Below, in pieces: positions 26,238-33,972 of a DNA stretch of 64,000 nucleotides. A program made the position numbers and the translations under genes. The notes beneath the pieces were generated by a model that saw only the letters and a list, made by a program, of their open reading frames with translations, was not told where the DNA came from and did not search any database. Position 1 is the stretch's first letter; each line of letters starts with the position of its first letter. Source of the DNA: Azospirillum melinis (GTDB lineage Bacteria; Pseudomonadota; Alphaproteobacteria; Azospirillales; Azospirillaceae); the NCBI RefSeq assembly GCF_013340935.1, contig NZ_WHOS01000013.1:100081-164080 (forward strand), given 5' to 3'.

Positions 26238-27242
26238 TCAACGAGCCCGAGGGTCGAGCGGTAAGGGTGACGTGCCATCGAGGGCGGCGAGCGTGCCGCG
26301 GATTGCGGCGATGCGATCCTTCACGGTGGTTTGCGGCGGCCGCACCGCGACCTTGACGCCGTCATAGAGCAGGCCGCTGCCGGCGGCGGCGGCGAGCGTC
26401 GCCGCCACCTTGAGCCGGTCCATGACGGAATCGGGCATCTGCTCGCGGAGCGGCGGATGCACGTCGCTCCAGGCCATGCCGTAAGCGCCATCGCGATCCG
26501 TCGCACCGGAAAACATCACGCCGCGCAGCAAGCCGGCGGAGCGCAGGCGGTGCACATGCCGTTCGGGCGCCGCTCCGTCCCGCTCCTCGATTGCCGAGCG
26601 GCCCCAGTTCACCGCCATTCCCGTGGGCGTCGGCGACCTTGCCGCAGCAGCGGCTACGGCCTGGATCTCGATGTCGAGGGGAAGCAGGCCCTTCTGCCAG
26701 GGCAAGGTCGCGGTGCGGGCATCGCAATGTTCGAGAACGACGGCGACGCTGCCCCAGTCCCAGGACAGAATCTCGCACAGCGACCGCTCCAGTGCCTCTC
26801 CACCCAGCCCGGCATCGGCCTGCGCCAGCGTCGGAAACGACTGAAGCTCGACGGCGACGATGCGCTGCCCGCGCGTCAGATAATCCAGGGCGGCCTCGCG
26901 GGCCGACGCGACCAGTTGGATCGCCCGCTCACGTCCATCTGGGTCGGGAGAGGCCAAACCGACTGACGGAGCCTTGGCAGCCATCGTCGCCGCAGCCCCG
27001 ATCAGGGTCAGCACATGCCCTCCCCGACCTCCCCGATTGTTGGGCCTATCGGACCCAAGCGCATCGGCCAGAAGCGGGGCATCCTGCTCCCAGCCGGGCG
27101 CGCCCCAGGAAATTTCCAGGCCGTCGACACCGGGAAGAGAGAGAACCTCTTCCAGAAACGCCCTGCGCTCATGAGCCTCATCCGGCTGGGCGGCATAGGC
27201 GCCGACGACGCGGAGGGGCTTGTCACGATGTTCGGTGGTCAT
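26238..27242 (-). CDS. DUF4862-type TIM-barrel protein
   Basis: A 334-residue protein whose opening PLRVVGAYAAQPDE and the motifs DGLEISWGAPGW, VAVELQSFP and VVLEHCDAR suggest a xylose-isomerase-like TIM barrel of the DUF4862 group. The acids at strand ends could bind a metal. The ATG at 27242 is chosen because AGAAGGGG lies ahead; the frame is open further. Function is unknown. It is the last gene of the transcript with the MHS transporter and the 2-hydroxyacid dehydrogenase, so a role in sugar-acid metabolism, for example as an isomerase or epimerase, is plausible. Confidence 0.68.
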   Translation of the reverse strand: MTTEHRDKPLRVVGAYAAQPDEAHERRAFLEEVLSLPGVDGLEISWGAPGWEQDAPLLADALGSDRPNNRGGRGGHVLTLIGAAATMAAKAPSVGLASPDPDGRERAIQLVASAREAALDYLTRGQRIVAVELQSFPTLAQADAGLGGEALERSLCEILSWDWGSVAVVLEHCDARTATLPWQKGLLPLDIEIQAVAAAAARSPTPTGMAVNWGRSAIEERDGAAPERHVHRLRSAGLLRGVMFSGATDRDGAYGMAWSDVHPPLREQMPDSVMDRLKVAATLAAAAGSGLLYDGVKVAVRPPQTTVKDRIAAIRGTLAALDGTSPLPLDPRAR

Positions 27243-27281
27243 GGCTGTCGCCCCTTCTCTCTCGCGGGCAGTTTTTTCGCG

Positions 27282-27320
27282 GGTGCGGGGGGCGCAACCC
27301 CGGATCGCGCCCCCCGCACC
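27282..27320. repeat. 14-base-pair G/C hairpin between transporter and TIM-barrel genes
   Basis: GGTGCGGGGGGCGC (27282-27295) pairs exactly with GCGCCCCCCGCACC (27307-27320) around an 11-base loop. It lies between two genes of the same minus-strand transcript. A run of six T residues (plus strand) lies on the side where a minus-strand terminator would need A, so a simple Rho-independent terminator is unlikely. It may act as an mRNA-stabilising or partially terminating element that lowers expression of the last gene. Confidence 0.55.
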
Positions 27321-27351
27321 GGCCGTCGCAGGGTTCAGGCGCGGCTGGCGG

Positions 27352-28752
27352 TCAGGCACGGCCGGTGGAAGACCGGGCTTCGCCCCATTCGGCATCCGTC
27401 GGCGTGTTCAGGTCGCGATCGAGGGTTTCGGGGAGCGAGTAGGTGGCCAGGAACGACACCAGCATGGTGACGGCCATGTAGATCGCGACCGGAACCCAGG
27501 AATTGCCGTACCAGGCCAGCAGGGAGGCGCACAGCAGCGGGGCGATGCCGCCGCCGATGATCGACGAAAACTCCCGCCCCAGGGTCACGCCGGCATAGCG
27601 GTAGCGGCTGCCGAAGATCTCGGGGAAGAAGCTCATGTGCACGCCGGTCACGCCCTGGGCGGCGACCATGTAACCGAACACGATGATGGCGGTGATCAGG
27701 ACCGGTGAGCCGGTGTTGAGGCCGGGGAAGACCAGGAACGGCGTGACGACGAGGATCCCGGTCAGCACCAGCGTCATCCGACGGCGTCCGAAACGGTCGG
27801 ACAGGCTGCCCGTCAGGAAGGCGGCGAAGGACGCGGCGATGGCGGCGGCAAGCTGGACCGGCGGAACGAAGTGCGTGTCGACCCCCACCACATTGATCAG
27901 GTAGGAGATCATGAAGACCTGATAGGTGTAGGACTGGGTCGACACGCCCCAGTTCATCAGGATGACCTTGATGACGTTCTTCTTGCCATGCTTCGCGACG
28001 ACGCGGAGCGGAGCCTGGTTGCGGACATCCACCTTCTTCTTCAGCTCGGTGAAGACGGGGCTTTCGGCGAGCTTCAGCCGGATGACGAAGGCGGCGATGG
28101 TGACGAGGATGCTGCTCCAGAAGATCGCGCGCCAGCCCCAGCTCATCAGCGCTTCGTTGGGAAGCTGCTGCACGCCGATCCAGGCGATGGCGCCCAGCGC
28201 GGTGCCAAAGGCCGCACCCACCATGATCAGCGACGACAGCCGTCCGCGCTGGCCCAGCGGGGCCGTTTCGGTCAGCAGCGTGGCGCCGCCCGACTGCTCG
28301 GCGCCCGCCCCGAAGCCCTGGAAGAAGCGGCAGAGGACCAGCAGCAGCGGCGCCCAGACGCCCGCCGTCTCATAGGTCGGCAGGCAGCCGATGGCGAAGG
28401 TCGCCCCGCCCATCAGGAACAGGGTGGTGACCAGCACCCATTTGCGGCCGAACTTCTCGCCGTAATGCGAGAAGAAGAGGCCGCCGAGCGGCCGTGCGAG
28501 GAAACCGATGGCATAGGCGCCGAAGGCGGCGATGATGCCGGCCGCCGGGGAGATCGTCGGGAAGAACAGCTTGCTGAAGATCAGGGCGGAGGCGGTGCCG
28601 TAGATCACGAAATCGTAGTTTTCGAGCATGGTGCCGATGAGGCCCGCCAGCGCGGCACGGCGCACATTTTTGGCGTCGGCAGGCACATCGGCGGGAGCGT
28701 CTGCCCGGGCGATCCGTTCGGTTTCCGCAATGGAGCTGGATATCTGAGACAT
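27352..28752 (-). CDS. MFS transporter, metabolite:H+ symporter (MHS) family
   Basis: A 466-residue carrier with 12 predicted membrane helices. The segment GTMLENYDFVIYGTASALIF in the first helix and SHYGEKFGRKWVL after helix 2 are typical of the MHS branch (ShiA, ProP and related). These symporters take up organic acids, including sugar acids and shikimate-like compounds. It is cotranscribed with the 2-hydroxyacid dehydrogenase upstream and the TIM-barrel gene downstream. With the divergent idnD/idnO genes, a hexonate or ketohexonate substrate is likely, but this is inference. Confidence 0.88.
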   Translation of the reverse strand: MSQISSSIAETERIARADAPADVPADAKNVRRAALAGLIGTMLENYDFVIYGTASALIFSKLFFPTISPAAGIIAAFGAYAIGFLARPLGGLFFSHYGEKFGRKWVLVTTLFLMGGATFAIGCLPTYETAGVWAPLLLVLCRFFQGFGAGAEQSGGATLLTETAPLGQRGRLSSLIMVGAAFGTALGAIAWIGVQQLPNEALMSWGWRAIFWSSILVTIAAFVIRLKLAESPVFTELKKKVDVRNQAPLRVVAKHGKKNVIKVILMNWGVSTQSYTYQVFMISYLINVVGVDTHFVPPVQLAAAIAASFAAFLTGSLSDRFGRRRMTLVLTGILVVTPFLVFPGLNTGSPVLITAIIVFGYMVAAQGVTGVHMSFFPEIFGSRYRYAGVTLGREFSSIIGGGIAPLLCASLLAWYGNSWVPVAIYMAVTMLVSFLATYSLPETLDRDLNTPTDAEWGEARSSTGRA

Positions 28753-28810
28753 GTCCTGCTTCCTTCATCAACCACCGCAGCGGTGGAGCAATGAGCGTGC
28801 GCGGCCTGAG

Positions 28811-28847
28811 CCGCGCGATGAGGGGCCGCGCGATGAGGGGCGCGATG
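28811..28847. repeat. 15-bp tandem repeat between two minus-strand genes
   Basis: The unit CCGCGCGATGAGGGG is present twice (28811-28825 and 28826-28840), followed by a partial third copy CGCGATG (28841-28847). It lies in the 218-base gap between the dehydrogenase stop and the MHS transporter start. It could be slippage-prone spacer DNA; no function is evident. Confidence 0.6.
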
Positions 28848-28927
28848 GTGAGAGTGCCGGCGATGGACAAGCCGGCCGGTGCGGTGCCAGCGGTCGGGCC
28901 GGCGGCTGGCCCAACGTTGGAAGCGTC

Positions 28928-28951
28928 CGGGCTTGCCGCCGGGCAAGCCCG
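28928..28951 (-). terminator. hairpin after the 2-hydroxyacid dehydrogenase gene
   Basis: CGGGCTTGCC (28928-28937) and GGCAAGCCCG (28942-28951) form a perfect 10-base-pair stem with a 4-base loop, 20 bases beyond the stop of the dehydrogenase gene on the minus strand. No clear T run follows. It may end or attenuate transcription before the MHS transporter gene. Confidence 0.55.
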
Positions 28952-28970
28952 CGACGGTGTCAGCCGGCGT

Positions 28971-30011
28971 TCAGCGGGGGCTGACCAGATTGCGCAGCGG
29001 CTCTCCTGCCGCCAGCCGGGCAATGTTCGCGGCGACATCGCGCACGCGGCCCTGGAAGGTCTGGGTGGTGACGCCTGAGATGTGCGGCGTCATCAGAATG
29101 TTGTCGAGCGTGTCGAAGGGGAGCGCCGCCGGCTGGGCATGGGCGCCGCCGGTCGGGTACTGGTACCACACGTCGATGACGGCACCGCCGATGCGGCGTT
29201 CCTTCAATGCGTCGTAAAGCGCCTCGGGATCGACCAGCGGGCCGCGGCTGACATTGACCAGCAAGGCATCGGGCTTCATCGCCGCAAGCTGCGCCTTGCC
29301 GATGAGGTGGCGCGTCTCCGGCAGCAGCGGCAGGCACAGCACGACGATGTCGCTCTCGGCGAGCAGGCGGTCGAGACCGTCGGTGCCGGCGACCCAGTTC
29401 AACCCCTCCCCTTCGGCCCTGGCGGGCCGTGAGGTGACGGCGACGCCGGAGGCGCCGAACGCCCGCATCAGCCGCCAGACCTGCGATCCGATGTGGCCGT
29501 ACCCGACGATGCCGACAGTGGCACCGGCCAGCGACCCCAATTGAGAGCGCTGCGATTCGTAGACGGAGGAATCCCAGTGCCCCCGGCGCAGTTCGCGGTC
29601 CTGCTGCAAAAGCTGGCGGCGCATGACGACGCTGGTCGCCGCCACATATTCGGCAATCGAGGATTCGTGGCAGAAGGTGTTGGCGCACAGCACGCCGTCG
29701 GGCAGCGCCTTGCCGTCGATACCGTCATAGCCGGCACCGCCGACATGGACCAGCCGCAGGCTGTCGGCGGCGGCCCCCATCGCGGCGGTGAAGCGCGGAC
29801 CGACGAAGACATCGGCGCCCGGCAGGTCGGCGGCGACCGCCGCCTCATCGAAAGCGGGATGCCAGGACACGACGGTGCCCGCGGGAAGCTGCGCCTCCAT
29901 CAAGGCGCGGTGGGGCAGGAAGTTGGCGTCGGCAATGACCACGCGGAGGGGGGACATGGGCGGAGCGGCGCCCCCGCCGGCCTGCGATTTCCCCTTGGGC
30001 ATAGCACTCAT
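28971..30011 (-). CDS. D-2-hydroxyacid dehydrogenase family protein (2-ketoaldonate reductase candidate)
   Basis: A 346-residue NAD(P)-dependent dehydrogenase. The nucleotide-binding motif is VGIVGYGHIGS, the catalytic Arg lies in NVSRGPLVD, and the His in MTPHISG. The position of the catalytic Glu, five residues after the Asp of IDVWYQYP, is Tyr, so the usual Glu-His pair is incomplete. GAGGGGGAAAACC precedes the ATG. It is the first gene of the minus-strand transcript and faces idnD across a 711-base regulatory region. GhrB-like members reduce 2-keto-L-gulonate to L-idonate, which would fit the neighbours; the substrate is inference. Confidence 0.8.
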   Translation of the reverse strand: MSAMPKGKSQAGGGAAPPMSPLRVVIADANFLPHRALMEAQLPAGTVVSWHPAFDEAAVAADLPGADVFVGPRFTAAMGAAADSLRLVHVGGAGYDGIDGKALPDGVLCANTFCHESSIAEYVAATSVVMRRQLLQQDRELRRGHWDSSVYESQRSQLGSLAGATVGIVGYGHIGSQVWRLMRAFGASGVAVTSRPARAEGEGLNWVAGTDGLDRLLAESDIVVLCLPLLPETRHLIGKAQLAAMKPDALLVNVSRGPLVDPEALYDALKERRIGGAVIDVWYQYPTGGAHAQPAALPFDTLDNILMTPHISGVTTQTFQGRVRDVAANIARLAAGEPLRNLVSPR

Positions 30012-30238
30012 GGTTTTCCCCCTCGATGGTGTTCCCGCCGGATTCCGCAGCGACGGGGCGCTGCGGCCAGCGGAATGGATTGATTGCCCGACCGGATCCG
30101 ATGCCCTGTTCCGGTCCGCTCACGCTCCGGCCGGATGCTTCGTGCTTCTTATCGCGGGCGGCGGCGCAAGGCGCCCCATGCCGTCCCGAATCCCGAAGGC
30201 ACCTGCCGGACCGGTCGCCGATAATTGGGCAATTGGTA

Positions 30239-30259
30239 CACTGGTCTTCTATTCCAGTG
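30239..30259. promoter_or_regulatory. CACTGG-N9-CCAGTG inverted repeat, candidate operator
   Basis: CACTGG (30239-30244) and CCAGTG (30254-30259) are exact inverted copies with a 9-base spacer, inside an A/T-rich patch 228 bases ahead of the minus-strand dehydrogenase gene. ACTGG and CCAGT half-sites recur ahead of the GntR gene (33923-33954), so this may be its binding site for the minus-strand transcript. Evidence is only the shared half-site and position. Confidence 0.5.
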
Positions 30260-30525
30260 GATAGTGCACCGGGCGAGGGCCTGTCAACTGCATAACGCTG
30301 GATGCACAAAATGTTTTGTCAACGTGCGACCGACGGTCGCAGGGCAGCGCCTTGACTTCCCGGGCCTTCATGGACCGGGCACCACGGCCCGACGGGGTTT
30401 TCCGCTTGGACGCCCACGCCCATCCCGTTGATAGGACGTCATATTTTTCCTGACACCCCCGGCATGCCGGCAATCGCCGCTGCCCTATGCCGACGACGCC
30501 TGCCGCAAGTCCGAACACGCCCGTG

Positions 30526-30585
30526 TTGACAAGTCTGCGCGACCGGCATAATCATCGAACCAGAAGACCAATTCGCATATTGGTC
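30526..30585 (+). promoter_or_regulatory. idnD promoter and GACCAAT-N6-ATTGGTC operator
   Basis: TTGACA (30526-30531) and CATAAT (30547-30552) are 15 bases apart, a short but possible sigma-70 promoter reading towards idnD. Just downstream, GACCAAT (30566-30572) and ATTGGTC (30579-30585) form a perfect inverted repeat with a 6-base spacer, centred about 15 bases after the likely start of transcription. A repressor bound there would block initiation. The GntR protein encoded at 33973 is the obvious candidate. Confidence 0.62.
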
Positions 30586-30722
30586 CATTTTACCGGATAC
30601 GCGCCACCGCCACTGCCGGGCACCTTGGCAAAGCACGAGGCGTCCGCGGGCCGGACAATCGGACCGCATCCCCCACGGACACGAGGCGCGACGGCGCGCC
30701 GTTACCTTTCAGGAGAGACCAG

Positions 30723-31760
30723 ATGCGCGGCTGTGTTCTGCATGGACAAAAGGACCTTCGCCTTGAAACGCTCGACGAACCGACCCTGAAGCCGGGAGAG
30801 GTCCGCGTCAGGATCGCCGCCGGCGGCATCTGCGGCTCGGATCTCCATTATTTCTTCGAAGGCCGTGTCGGCGATTTCAACGTCCGGGAGCCGATGGTCC
30901 TGGGCCACGAGATCAGCGGCGATGTCGTCGAGGTCGGCCCCGACGTCACCCGGACCAAAATCGGCGACCGCGTCGCCGTCAACCCCGGCAAGCCGTGCCG
31001 GACCTGCCCGCACTGCCTGGCCGGCCGGGAAAATCTCTGCGCCAACATGATCTTCTTCGGCAGCGCCTCGCGCTTCCCCCATGTCCAGGGCGCCTTCCGC
31101 GAAACGCTGGTGGTGCGCGACTTCCAGTGCTTCCCGGTGCCGGCCGACACGAAGCACACGAATCTGGTCTTCGCCGAGCCCTTCGCCGTCGCCCTCCATG
31201 CGGTGGCACAGGCCGGCAGCCTGCTTGGCCGGCGCGTGCTGATCACCGGCGCCGGGCCGATCGGCTGCCTGATCGCCGTCGCCGCGCGCCGGGCGGGGGC
31301 CGAACACATCACCATCACCGACCTGTCGGACAAGCCGCTGGAGATCGCCGCCCAAATCGGCGCCGATGAAACCGTCAACGTCCTTGCCGACAGCGAGACC
31401 CCCAACCGCTGGCAGGCCGACCGCGGCTGCTTCGACGTCTGCTTCGAAGCGTCGGGCAGCGCCAGGGCGGTGGAGACCTGCGTGCTGAGCACCCGCCCCG
31501 GCGGCGCCGTCGTCCAGGTCGGCATGCTGGCGCCCGGCCTCACCCCGATCCCGCTGAACCGGCTGCTCGCCAAGGAAGTGACGTTCAAAACCTCGTTCCG
31601 CTTCCACGAGGAATTCGCCTGGGCGGTGTCCGCCCTCACCACCGGCGGCGTCGACCTGTCGCCGCTGGCCACGGCGCAGTTCCCGTTCGAGGCGGCGGCC
31701 GACGCGTTCGCCGCGGCGCATGACCGCAACAGCAACATGAAGGTTCAGATCGTCTTCTGA
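30723..31760 (+). CDS. idnD: L-idonate 5-dehydrogenase (zinc-dependent MDR family)
   Basis: A 345-residue medium-chain dehydrogenase. The catalytic zinc site is Cys37 (GGICGSDLH) with His61 and Glu62 (LGHEISG). The structural zinc cysteines are 92, 95, 98 and 106. The Rossmann motif ITGAGPIG follows near residue 175. The GGICGSDLHYF opening and GKPCRTCPHCLAG segment match IdnD, which oxidises L-idonate to 5-keto-D-gluconate. AGGAGAG precedes the ATG. The IdnO-like gene two positions downstream strongly supports the name. Related hexonate dehydrogenases with similar motifs remain possible. Confidence 0.83.
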   Translation: MRGCVLHGQKDLRLETLDEPTLKPGEVRVRIAAGGICGSDLHYFFEGRVGDFNVREPMVLGHEISGDVVEVGPDVTRTKIGDRVAVNPGKPCRTCPHCLAGRENLCANMIFFGSASRFPHVQGAFRETLVVRDFQCFPVPADTKHTNLVFAEPFAVALHAVAQAGSLLGRRVLITGAGPIGCLIAVAARRAGAEHITITDLSDKPLEIAAQIGADETVNVLADSETPNRWQADRGCFDVCFEASGSARAVETCVLSTRPGGAVVQVGMLAPGLTPIPLNRLLAKEVTFKTSFRFHEEFAWAVSALTTGGVDLSPLATAQFPFEAAADAFAAAHDRNSNMKVQIVF

Positions 31761-31862
31761 TCCGGCGGCGCCGTGCCGCGGCACGGCGCATCCCCGCCTT
31801 CGGCAGACCGCCTCCAGTGGGCCCCCCCGTCGGGCAGCCCACCCATCCCTTGCGAGCGCTCC

Positions 31863-33062
31863 ATGAAAATCACGCAGCTGGAAACATTGAGGACGGACGA
31901 GTTCTCCAACGTCGTCTGGGTCCGCGTCCACACCGATGCCGGCATCGTCGGCCTCGGCGAGACCTTCTACGGCGCCGGCTCGGTCGAGGCGCACATCCAT
32001 GACGTCCTGGCCGCCCGCCTGCTCGGCAAGGACCCGCTGCGCATCGAGGCCCATGCCCGCGAGCTGGTGAACCTGCCGATGGCGCAGTCCTCGACCGGCG
32101 CCGAATACCGCGCCGCATCGGCCATCGACCTCGCATTGTGGGACATTCTCGGCAAGGTCTGCGGCCAGCCGGTGCACCAGATGCTGGGCGGCCTCTGCCA
32201 CGACCGGGTGCCGGTCTACAACACCTGCGCCGGCTACGGCTATGTGCGCTCCAACAAGATCAAGCCGGTCGACACCTGGAACCTGGGCTCCAGCGAGGGG
32301 CCGTACGAGGATCTGAACGGCTTCATGACCGATGCCGGCCGGCTGGCGGAAAGCCTGCTGGAACAGGGCATCACCGGCATGAAGATCTGGCCGTTCGATC
32401 CGGCCGCCATCGCCAACGACGGCCGTTTCATCACCGCCGAGCAGATGAAGCGCGCGGTCGAACCGTTCGAGAAGATCCGCAAGGTGGTCGGCGACCGCAT
32501 GCAGATCATGGTCGAATTCCACTGCCTGTGGAACCTGCCGACCGTCAAGAAGATCGCCCGCGTCCTGGAGGACTACGATCCCACCTGGTACGAGGATCCG
32601 ATCCGCATGAACTCGGTCAATGCGCTGACCGAGCTGGCCGCCTCGACCAGCGTGCCGATCTGCGCCTCGGAAACGCTGGGATCGCGCTTCCCCTACAAGG
32701 ACATGCTGGAATCCGGCGCCATCGGCGTGGTGATGACCGATCTGGTGTGGACCGGCGGGCTGACCGAAGGCCGCAAGATCGCCGCGCTCGCCGACACCTA
32801 CCATCGCCCCTACGCCCCGCACGACTGCACCGGCCCGGTCGCCTATGTCGCCGCGGTCCACTCCTCGCTGTCGAACCCGAACACGCTGATCCAGGAGTCG
32901 GTGCGGGCCTTCTACACCGGCTGGTACACCGAACTCGTCACCGAGGTGCCACGCATCGTCGACGGCCATGTCCTGCCGATGGAAGGGCCGGGGCTCGGCA
33001 CCGAACTGCTGCCGGCCGTCTTCGAGCGTCCCGATCTGCGCGTTCGCCGCACAAGCCTCTAA
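31863..33062 (+). CDS. enolase-superfamily sugar-acid dehydratase (mandelate racemase/muconate lactonizing family)
   Basis: A 399-residue protein with an N-terminal capping domain (to about 125) and a C-terminal barrel. Metal ligands appear as Glu in MVEFHCLW, Glu in WYEDPIR and Glu in CASETLGSR. His in EFHCLW, two residues after the first ligand, and His in APHDCTGP correspond to the two catalytic histidines of galactonate- and gluconate-type dehydratases. The ATG at 31863 gives the family start MKITQLETLRT, although the ribosome site is weak. Between idnD and idnO it could dehydrate D-gluconate, L-idonate or a related hexonate to a 2-keto-3-deoxy acid. Confidence 0.8.
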   Translation: MKITQLETLRTDEFSNVVWVRVHTDAGIVGLGETFYGAGSVEAHIHDVLAARLLGKDPLRIEAHARELVNLPMAQSSTGAEYRAASAIDLALWDILGKVCGQPVHQMLGGLCHDRVPVYNTCAGYGYVRSNKIKPVDTWNLGSSEGPYEDLNGFMTDAGRLAESLLEQGITGMKIWPFDPAAIANDGRFITAEQMKRAVEPFEKIRKVVGDRMQIMVEFHCLWNLPTVKKIARVLEDYDPTWYEDPIRMNSVNALTELAASTSVPICASETLGSRFPYKDMLESGAIGVVMTDLVWTGGLTEGRKIAALADTYHRPYAPHDCTGPVAYVAAVHSSLSNPNTLIQESVRAFYTGWYTELVTEVPRIVDGHVLPMEGPGLGTELLPAVFERPDLRVRRTSL

Positions 33063-33080
33063 CCGGAAGACTCAACCATC

Positions 33081-33845
33081 ATGACCACCATGTTCGATCT
33101 GAGCGGGAAGACCGCCCTTGTCACCGGATCGGCCCGCGGGCTGGGCAACGCCATCGCCGAAGGGCTGGCCGAGGCCGGTGCCGCGATCATCCTCAGCGAC
33201 ATCAACCCCAATTCCCTTGCCGATGCTGCCGCCAGGGCGCGCGACAAGGGTTATATCGTCCATGAGTCCGCCTTCGACGTGACGGACGAGGACGCCGTGG
33301 CGCAGGCCTTCGCCCAATTCGACAAGCAGGGCATTTCCGTCGATATCCTGGTCAACAACGCCGGCATCCAGATCCGCAGCCCGCTGGTCGATTTCCCGGT
33401 GGCGGACTTCCGCAAGGTCATCGACACCAACCTGACCAGCGCCTTCCTCGTCGGGCGCGAGGCCGGCCGCCGCATGGTCGCGCGGCGCGCAGGCAAGATC
33501 ATCAACATCGGCTCGCTGACCAGCGAGCAGGCCCGCGTCACCGTGGCGCCCTATGCCGCCGCCAAGGGCGGCATCCGCCTGCTCACCAAATCGATGACCG
33601 CGGAATGGGCGGAGTTCAACGTCCAGATCAACGCCATCGGCCCGGGCTACATCGTCACCGAGATGAACAAGCCGCTGATCGAGAACGAGGAGTTCGATGG
33701 CTGGGTGAAGAAGCGCACGCCCGCCCGCCGCTGGGGCAACCCGGCGGATCTGGTCGGCACCGCGGTGTTCCTCGCCTCGCCGGCATCCGATTTCGTCAAT
33801 GGACAGCTGATCTTCGTCGATGGCGGCATCATGGCCGTCTACTGA
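33081..33845 (+). CDS. idnO: gluconate 5-dehydrogenase (SDR family)
   Basis: A 254-residue short-chain dehydrogenase, exactly the length of E. coli IdnO. GSARGLGNAIA near residue 16 binds the cofactor. Ser in NIGSLTS and YxxxK in YAAAKGG form the active site. The opening MFDLSGKTALVTGSARGLG is typical of 5-keto-gluconate reductases. It would reduce 5-keto-D-gluconate, the product of IdnD, to D-gluconate. The gene follows the dehydratase gene after 18 bases and ends the catabolic transcript; a strong hairpin follows. Confidence 0.85.
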   Translation: MTTMFDLSGKTALVTGSARGLGNAIAEGLAEAGAAIILSDINPNSLADAAARARDKGYIVHESAFDVTDEDAVAQAFAQFDKQGISVDILVNNAGIQIRSPLVDFPVADFRKVIDTNLTSAFLVGREAGRRMVARRAGKIINIGSLTSEQARVTVAPYAAAKGGIRLLTKSMTAEWAEFNVQINAIGPGYIVTEMNKPLIENEEFDGWVKKRTPARRWGNPADLVGTAVFLASPASDFVNGQLIFVDGGIMAVY

Positions 33846-33857
33846 TCCTCCGATCCT

Positions 33858-33887
33858 CCCCCGCCGGGTGGCGACGCCCGGCGGGGG
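33858..33887 (+). terminator. hairpin after idnO
   Basis: CCCCCGCCGGG (33858-33868) and CCCGGCGGGGG (33877-33887) form a perfect 11-base-pair stem with an 8-base loop, 12 bases after the idnO stop. There is no T run. It probably separates the idn transcript from the GntR gene. Confidence 0.65.
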
Positions 33888-33922
33888 CCTGCGATTGACT
33901 CGGCCGTCAAGGATGCCTAAAC

Positions 33923-33954
33923 AACTGGAGTGATCATAAACCAGCGAACCAGTT
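33923..33954. promoter_or_regulatory. AACTGG/CCAGTT half-sites ahead of the GntR gene
   Basis: AACTGG (33923-33928), an ACCAG copy (33940-33944) and CCAGTT (33949-33954) lie 19 to 50 bases before the GntR start. The outer pair is an inverted repeat with a 20-base spacer. The same ACTGG/CCAGT half-sites occur at 30239-30259. Autoregulation by the GntR protein is a reasonable reading, but the spacing differs between the two places, which weakens it. Confidence 0.42.
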
Positions 33955-33972
33955 CGGTGATCGGAGAGCGGC

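Larger units (their letters stand above)
30012..30722. other. 711-base divergent regulatory region between the two sugar-acid transcripts
   Basis: No gene is supported here; short frames such as one at 30225-30431 lack ribosome sites and family features. The region is noticeably less G/C-rich around 30220-30330 and 30520-30600 than its surroundings. It contains two inverted repeats and one promoter-like sequence, listed separately. The remaining parts (30012-30220 and 30340-30520) show no structure I can name. Confidence 0.65.

Noticed and set aside
27282..27320. Hairpin taken at first for a Rho-independent terminator of the MHS transporter gene
   Set aside because: The run of T residues is on the wrong side for minus-strand termination. 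It is kept only as a hairpin.
30225..30431. Short open frame in the idn regulatory region
   Set aside because: No ribosome site and no family features. It overlaps inverted repeats and looks like regulatory DNA.
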